62,813 nt of DNA from Temnopleurus reevesii (lineage: Eukaryota; Echinodermata; Echinoidea; Temnopleuroida; Temnopleuridae). The notes below the pieces were generated by a model. It worked only from the letters and a program-made list of their open reading frames with translations, ran no database searches and was not told the origin of the DNA. The stretch spans positions 1-62,813 of the forward strand of contig BQKZ01004053.1 in NCBI GenBank assembly GCA_036244855.1. The letters run 5' to 3'. The position numbers and the translations under genes are program-made. Shown here in pieces: positions 54,101 to 60,100 of this stretch; positions within the stretch are counted from its first letter, which is position 1, and the number at the start of each line of letters is the position of its first letter.

Positions 54101-57100
54101 TTCCATAATTTTGTCCGTAGTTTAGCTCTCAGTGAGTACCTTACTAATGTAGTACGTTCGAATGTAGTGCTGTCAAGTTTACTTCTCCTTCAATCTTTAA
54201 TTTGCCTATTTTTCTTATCTTTCGATTTATAGGCTGGAGATCATGGCAGCAATGGATGTCGTGTAGCAGTGAATGTGGAGGAGGCTACCAAACAAGACGC
54301 CGAACATGCGTTCGAGATGTTCCGAATGCTTGCGAAGGAGAGGCCGAGCATGCAAAGATGACAGTGTAATGAATTTGAAAACAGTGCCGTCAAGTTTATT
54401 TCTCCTTTGATCTGTAATTTTCCTTTTCTTCTTTTCTTTCGATTTAGGCTGGAGATCATGGCAGCAATGGACGTCGTGTAGCAGTGACTGTGATGGAGGC
54501 TACCAAACAAGACGCCGAACATGCGTCCGAGATGTTCCGAATGCATGCGAAGGAGAGGCCAAACAGAGGCGACAGTGCAACACATTCGAATGCACAGGTA
54601 AATTATATATTTATACGATGGCATAACGATGTTTCACGGCTCAGTCAATGTCCAATCAAAGTTGTATCTTTGGTCCAATCATATTCATAAAGAACCTTGA
54701 TTGACACTAAACATCATGCGAATGTCGGGCACAAGCCGAAAAAAAAAATCAGCATCAGCCAATACGCTTGGAACTTGTCTTGTATCACTGAACCAGAATT
54801 AGCATTGATTAGTTATGTTGATAATGCCTCAAACCTCTCACACATATATGCGAATTGAGCCCGACGAAGGCTGGCGAAATTGATAAATACGGAGGATTAT
54901 ACGTGAGGCGCGAAGGCAAGTTGTCAACTCGCTAAGGCACCTTATATAGGATGAGAAGGCGAGAAGTTGAACAACTCGCCTTTGTATACTGCACGTATTA
55001 CCTTCCTTATTATTCAAATTTGTCGTTACTTCGTTTGCCTCAATTCCTTTTAGAATGATGGTGCAAGATCCAAACCGTATGTTAGATAAGTTGGCCCAAA
55101 CAAAAAAGAACTAATAATGTTTGATATAACGATAATATAAATTAAAAAAACACGTTTTGTCTTTCCCAAAAGGGCATTTTTTATTATGTACAATAAGATT
55201 AACCTGAAGGCCTTATTACACATTTGCATTTACATGTATAGCCAACGTTTGCCCAGTATGAAATTTGAGAGACGATGTAAACATGATAAAACGCGTGCGT
55301 GTGCCGAGCGCTAGCCCAAAGCCTTCATCTTCTGTCGTACGTCTTCCATCCATGTTCCCGCTTTAATGTAGCGTATTTTAAATTTCATGAACGCTGGGCA
55401 GACGATGGCTTTAAACGCCAATTTGTTATTGACCCTCGATAATTAAAGTTTAATATATTTTTGGCTTTCAGTGTCAGGGAAACATTGAGAAGAAATTGAG
55501 TGTGTCTGTATTCCCGCCAAAGCAATATATGATTTCCTGTATTGCATCACTCTAAATTGATAGGTTTCCTTTGATGACAGGTTGAACCCAAACATCATTT
55601 GGAATAAACACTGCTTTTCATACAATTTCAAATCGATCTGTCTTTGTTACGAAAATCGCGGGTCATATTTCCTCAATTTTTAATACCAATCAAAGATTCA
55701 TGGAATGGTTTATCTACCAATAGTGTTTTACTTCTTTAAATGAAGAACCTTTCAAAAGATGAATAACGTTTTCAATGCGTGTCTTTATTTTCGGAAATGG
55801 AACGTATTCATGAGCGTAAAGCAAGACTCACACCTTTGCGTATTTAGCCTGCGTCGGCCCAGCGTTTTTTTTATTGGAAATTGAAAACGATCCCTGGACG
55901 CTCAGTATACGCAGATCAGACGGTGGACTGACGTTAGGATTTCGTTCGTGGAGCGTACGCCAAGTGTCAGTCCACCGTACGACCTGCGTCTTTGTGCGTC
56001 AAAATGATATTGTCACGACTTTGTCTATTCGCCACGACTTCCTAACAGCTATAATGACTACCAAGATATCGAAAAGCATTTTCGTCAAATAAAACTTTGA
56101 AATCGCAGGCTTTTGTTTAAGTACAATACTTTGACATCCCAAACGGCTTTGTTTAAAAAAAAATCTCCATCGCCAAAAGCATCTCATTCACAATCTAGCT
56201 GTCACCATCATTAAAACTAATAATCCTAAATCGTTCTGACTTTTTCATCGACGGAAAAAAGAAAGAACCTCAAGTTGGAAAACGATGAATATACAAATCC
56301 AACTTTTTTGACAGATATGATTCTTCTCCACGACGCATCGCAGAGAATATAACAACCTCGACCTCATGTTGAACTCCCCACCAGACATCTCGAATAAACC
56401 GAAGATCTTTGCATGACCAGATGAACTAATCTTACTCATGGATATCTGTTAGAAATAGAATAACATTTTACTCTCAAATTATGTCAAATTGATAATTCTC
56501 CATGAGTGACAGACTACTCGAGTGGAACTGAATGTGTCAAGTTTTGAGGCTAAAATGTGAACTTTGAGACCCTGTTGCGAAGAGAGAAATGTACTAATGA
56601 TCGCAGAAAGTTTACAAACATTGCTCAAAATAAAGTATAAGGTCCATGGAGATGATGAGGAGACCCTTCGGCTGAAAATAACATCTTGTGATTCATCAGT
56701 TATCAACGTATTATTTAACACATTCCATGAGACATGAATCATGGGAAAGGAGATTTAAAAAGTTTAATTAATGTTACAATCTTTTAATTTTATACTCTAT
56801 TAGTGTTACAATGGCGTCCTATATTCAAAATTACTTTTAAAAACTTTATTGACGACATATCTTTCCATTTCCCGGCATGAAATATGTGTCTTTCTNAGTC
56901 TCATAAACAATCATCATTCAGATCAAGTCCATCCACACCAATTCATGTTGAAGGTCAAATAACAAAGTAAAACAATATCTGCTGCTAAGATCTGTACATT
57001 TTCCCCATAATACACTGGTTGACGGACCTAGACAACCCATCTAAACTACCATGACGACATAAATCGCGTGATGATGAAAACAGGTGGAAATCATTTTCAA

Positions 57101-60100
57101 AGTAATTTGGAAATTTGTTACAATTTGTTTGTTAATATCAGTGCATGTTACCCTAAGAGCTTTAGAGTGTTCTCAAAATCACACATCCACAGTTCGTAGA
57201 ATAGAAAGTACATTCGAGTCGTTTAAGTGTGCTGGATGTTTGCACCAATGAGGCGCACTTCCCCTTTCCATATCTGTGTAAAACAGAATCCAATTAGTGT
57301 GAACTTTTCCTGTAAAATGACTCCCCATCGATTCTTGTAATCAATAGTTTGTTTTAAAAAGGGAGAAAAAAATGGGTTACACCCAACATATGGTAAAAAG
57401 TAATTATTATGTGTACATTATTTATGAGTTGAGTTGAGTTGAGTTGATTTTATTGACTCTGTCGACCCCCTTTCCGCTTTCGGGGTATGAGAGTACAAAC
57501 ATAATGCAATACAAAATATGTATTGTAAAGAATATTGATATATTAATATAGACTTTCTATCAAATTTTAAGATCTATGAAATATTTTCTGGTGACAATTT
57601 TAAAAGAGTCAGCTTTTTTGAGATAGTTGGACACCCAAATAGTTTGACACCCAAAATATGAAGCTTTCCAGGGCTACATCTGGAATAGATGAGATGATGT
57701 ATCCATGTAATATTTGCATTCAGAAAGAATTTGTTTGATTTTTATTAATCAGTATATTTCATCCTGGTATCATATTCTTTCTGTCTTTTCTACAGATATG
57801 AAAGACATGAGAAAAATCTTGCATCTCGATGAGTTTCCTCCCGGTGTTCGACGAACTCCTGGTCGTAATTCAGCTTTCAGGATCTTCCCTCACGCCAGAA
57901 CTCTCCGTGTTCCAACCAGACACATCTACGGAAAGGCATTCCCAGAACAATTCGCTATCCTCCTCGCTGTCAAACCGAAAAAGACCATCAAGAAAAACCG
58001 AGGCGATCCCTTCGCCTTGCTCTTTACCGACGCAGACGGCAGTATTGATTTCGGCATCAAACTGACGAATACACCGTCAATAGTTTACAGTCAGCTGGAC
58101 GGGTCGCTCAAGGAAGTGAATTTTACCGACTATGCTTTAGATCGCAGTTGGCATAACTTAGCATTTAGTGTGAACAAACATACGATAACATTGATTGCAG
58201 ACTGTAATAACGTGTTCACACTTGATATTGAAAGGAGCGATCGAACACAAATCGATGCTACTGGTTCGACATCTATCGGCGGAGGATATCGAAATGTTGA
58301 TTTCGCTTATTTTGAGGTAAAACATAATCCACGAAACTTGAAAAAAAATTTTCGCATGATACCCACATTAGAGTTGAAAGGTTTCTTAATCAATTTCATA
58401 TCAATCTTAAACGTTTGCCATACATTTCAACAACATACCCATTATGTAATTTCGTTTTTAAATATAGATGTTGAAAAAGAGCAGTCGTCATGTTTGTCAC
58501 CAAGAAGGATAGAGGAACCATATATTATGTGTTAAAATGGTTTGATGATTAGAAAAGGTATTGTTTTTCACCCCCATTGAAAAAAATGCCTTGACTTCTA
58601 TCAATGAATATTGAATCTAATAATACTCAAGCTTTAAAAACACGTTGTGAAAAGTGCGAAAATAGACGTGATCTAGAAACATTTACACTTGCACATTTTA
58701 TCTTTTAAATTCATTTACAGACGTGTGTGGACTTACATAATTACATTCTTACATAATGATTTAAAGGATTTATTTTTAAAATCTTTTACTTTTAGGGTGA
58801 TCTTGATCAGCTTGTCTTACTGAATGAGTCTTCAGCAGCAGAACTACAATGTCAACCACAAGAGAGACGCGTAAGTGTATTCAATTCTATCACAATCATA
58901 ATCATTGTATTTAACAGGTCATGTGCTCTCTTTCAAAATGTAAATTTTTAGGCATTCAGGTGAAGGCACTTTGAACATTATTGTAAATATAGATTAAGAT
59001 CAGAGCAATTACTCCTAACAAATTTATGAGTCTTATGAAAATTCCATTTTATCTATTTTATTGAATGATGCAAAGGACTGCTGAATCATAATATATATTT
59101 GCATGTTTTTTTAATATATCTGTACGTTATTTAATGTTCAGGGTCACCAACATATTTGTGTTTGTAACCAACTTCTGTCCAACCTTCATGAAATTTTAAA
59201 GGAGCTGTTGATTGCCAAAATAAGGAGGAATTGACCGACATTGACGTCGTTCAGCTGCCGTGCTCGACGTATCCACGCGTTAGCATCAGCTAAGAGTCTT
59301 ATCTCTGTATTACTGTCTCCAAGAAGCGTCTTTTTAATGTCATGAAAACTGGAATACGTTTGATTTTTGGCAACTGGTTGATTTAGCCCTTATAGATCAA
59401 ATCTCAATGGATACACCAAATAAAATTGCAGCCCATTTGTGTTTCACCCTCGCTTAGTTCCCCGACCTACTGGACATCGCATCAACAGCATCGCCCTCGA
59501 GCTCGGTGAATGGTATGGATGCATCGATCGACATCAGTCTCATCTACGACAACATATTTGATCCATCTCTCGTCATCGTAACAGACCCGACCACGGTTTC
59601 ACCCACGGGTGCGACGTTACCTTCATTCTCGCGAGTCGACGTCACCGAAGACCCGTCAGAAGAGGGTGCGTCGCCAACTCTTCGTTCGACCGCGAAAACG
59701 ACGGCGACGGTAACTAAAAAGGTATGTTCATTTTAATCTCATACAAGTGAGTTGAAGTTTTGAACAGACATTTCTGATAACAACATGAGAAAACTGACAG
59801 GAATTTATTTTATTATCGGATTGAATGTCTCTTAATCAGAAAAAAATCGGTAGAGAGAGAGAGAGTGAGGTGGTTGAGAGATGATGAGGATTGCTAGTAA
59901 GGATGACATTTTGGATGATGATGATGATGGTGATGATTATAATGATAATACAAAACTTTAGCTCACGATACTCTGAAATAGTTCAAAAATATAAATACAA
60001 TTCATTATCAAAACAATAAATCAAACCAATGAAAGGTCTTAACCTTGGACAAGTCTTATCATTTTCTTATTTTGCACGCATTTTTCAGGTAATGTTTCCA

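Larger units (their letters stand above)
54598..57795 (+). other. Second intron, rich in foldback elements
   Basis: Contains MITE A copy 2, MITE G, MITE B copy 3 (truncated), a one-base gap at 56896 and an antisense LINE tail at 57426. Otherwise AT-rich and without a supported gene. Confidence 0.6.

Noticed and set aside
54241..54624. A 127-codon - strand frame
   Set aside because: It is the antisense shadow of the two TSP1 exon copies, and its internal repetition follows from their duplication.
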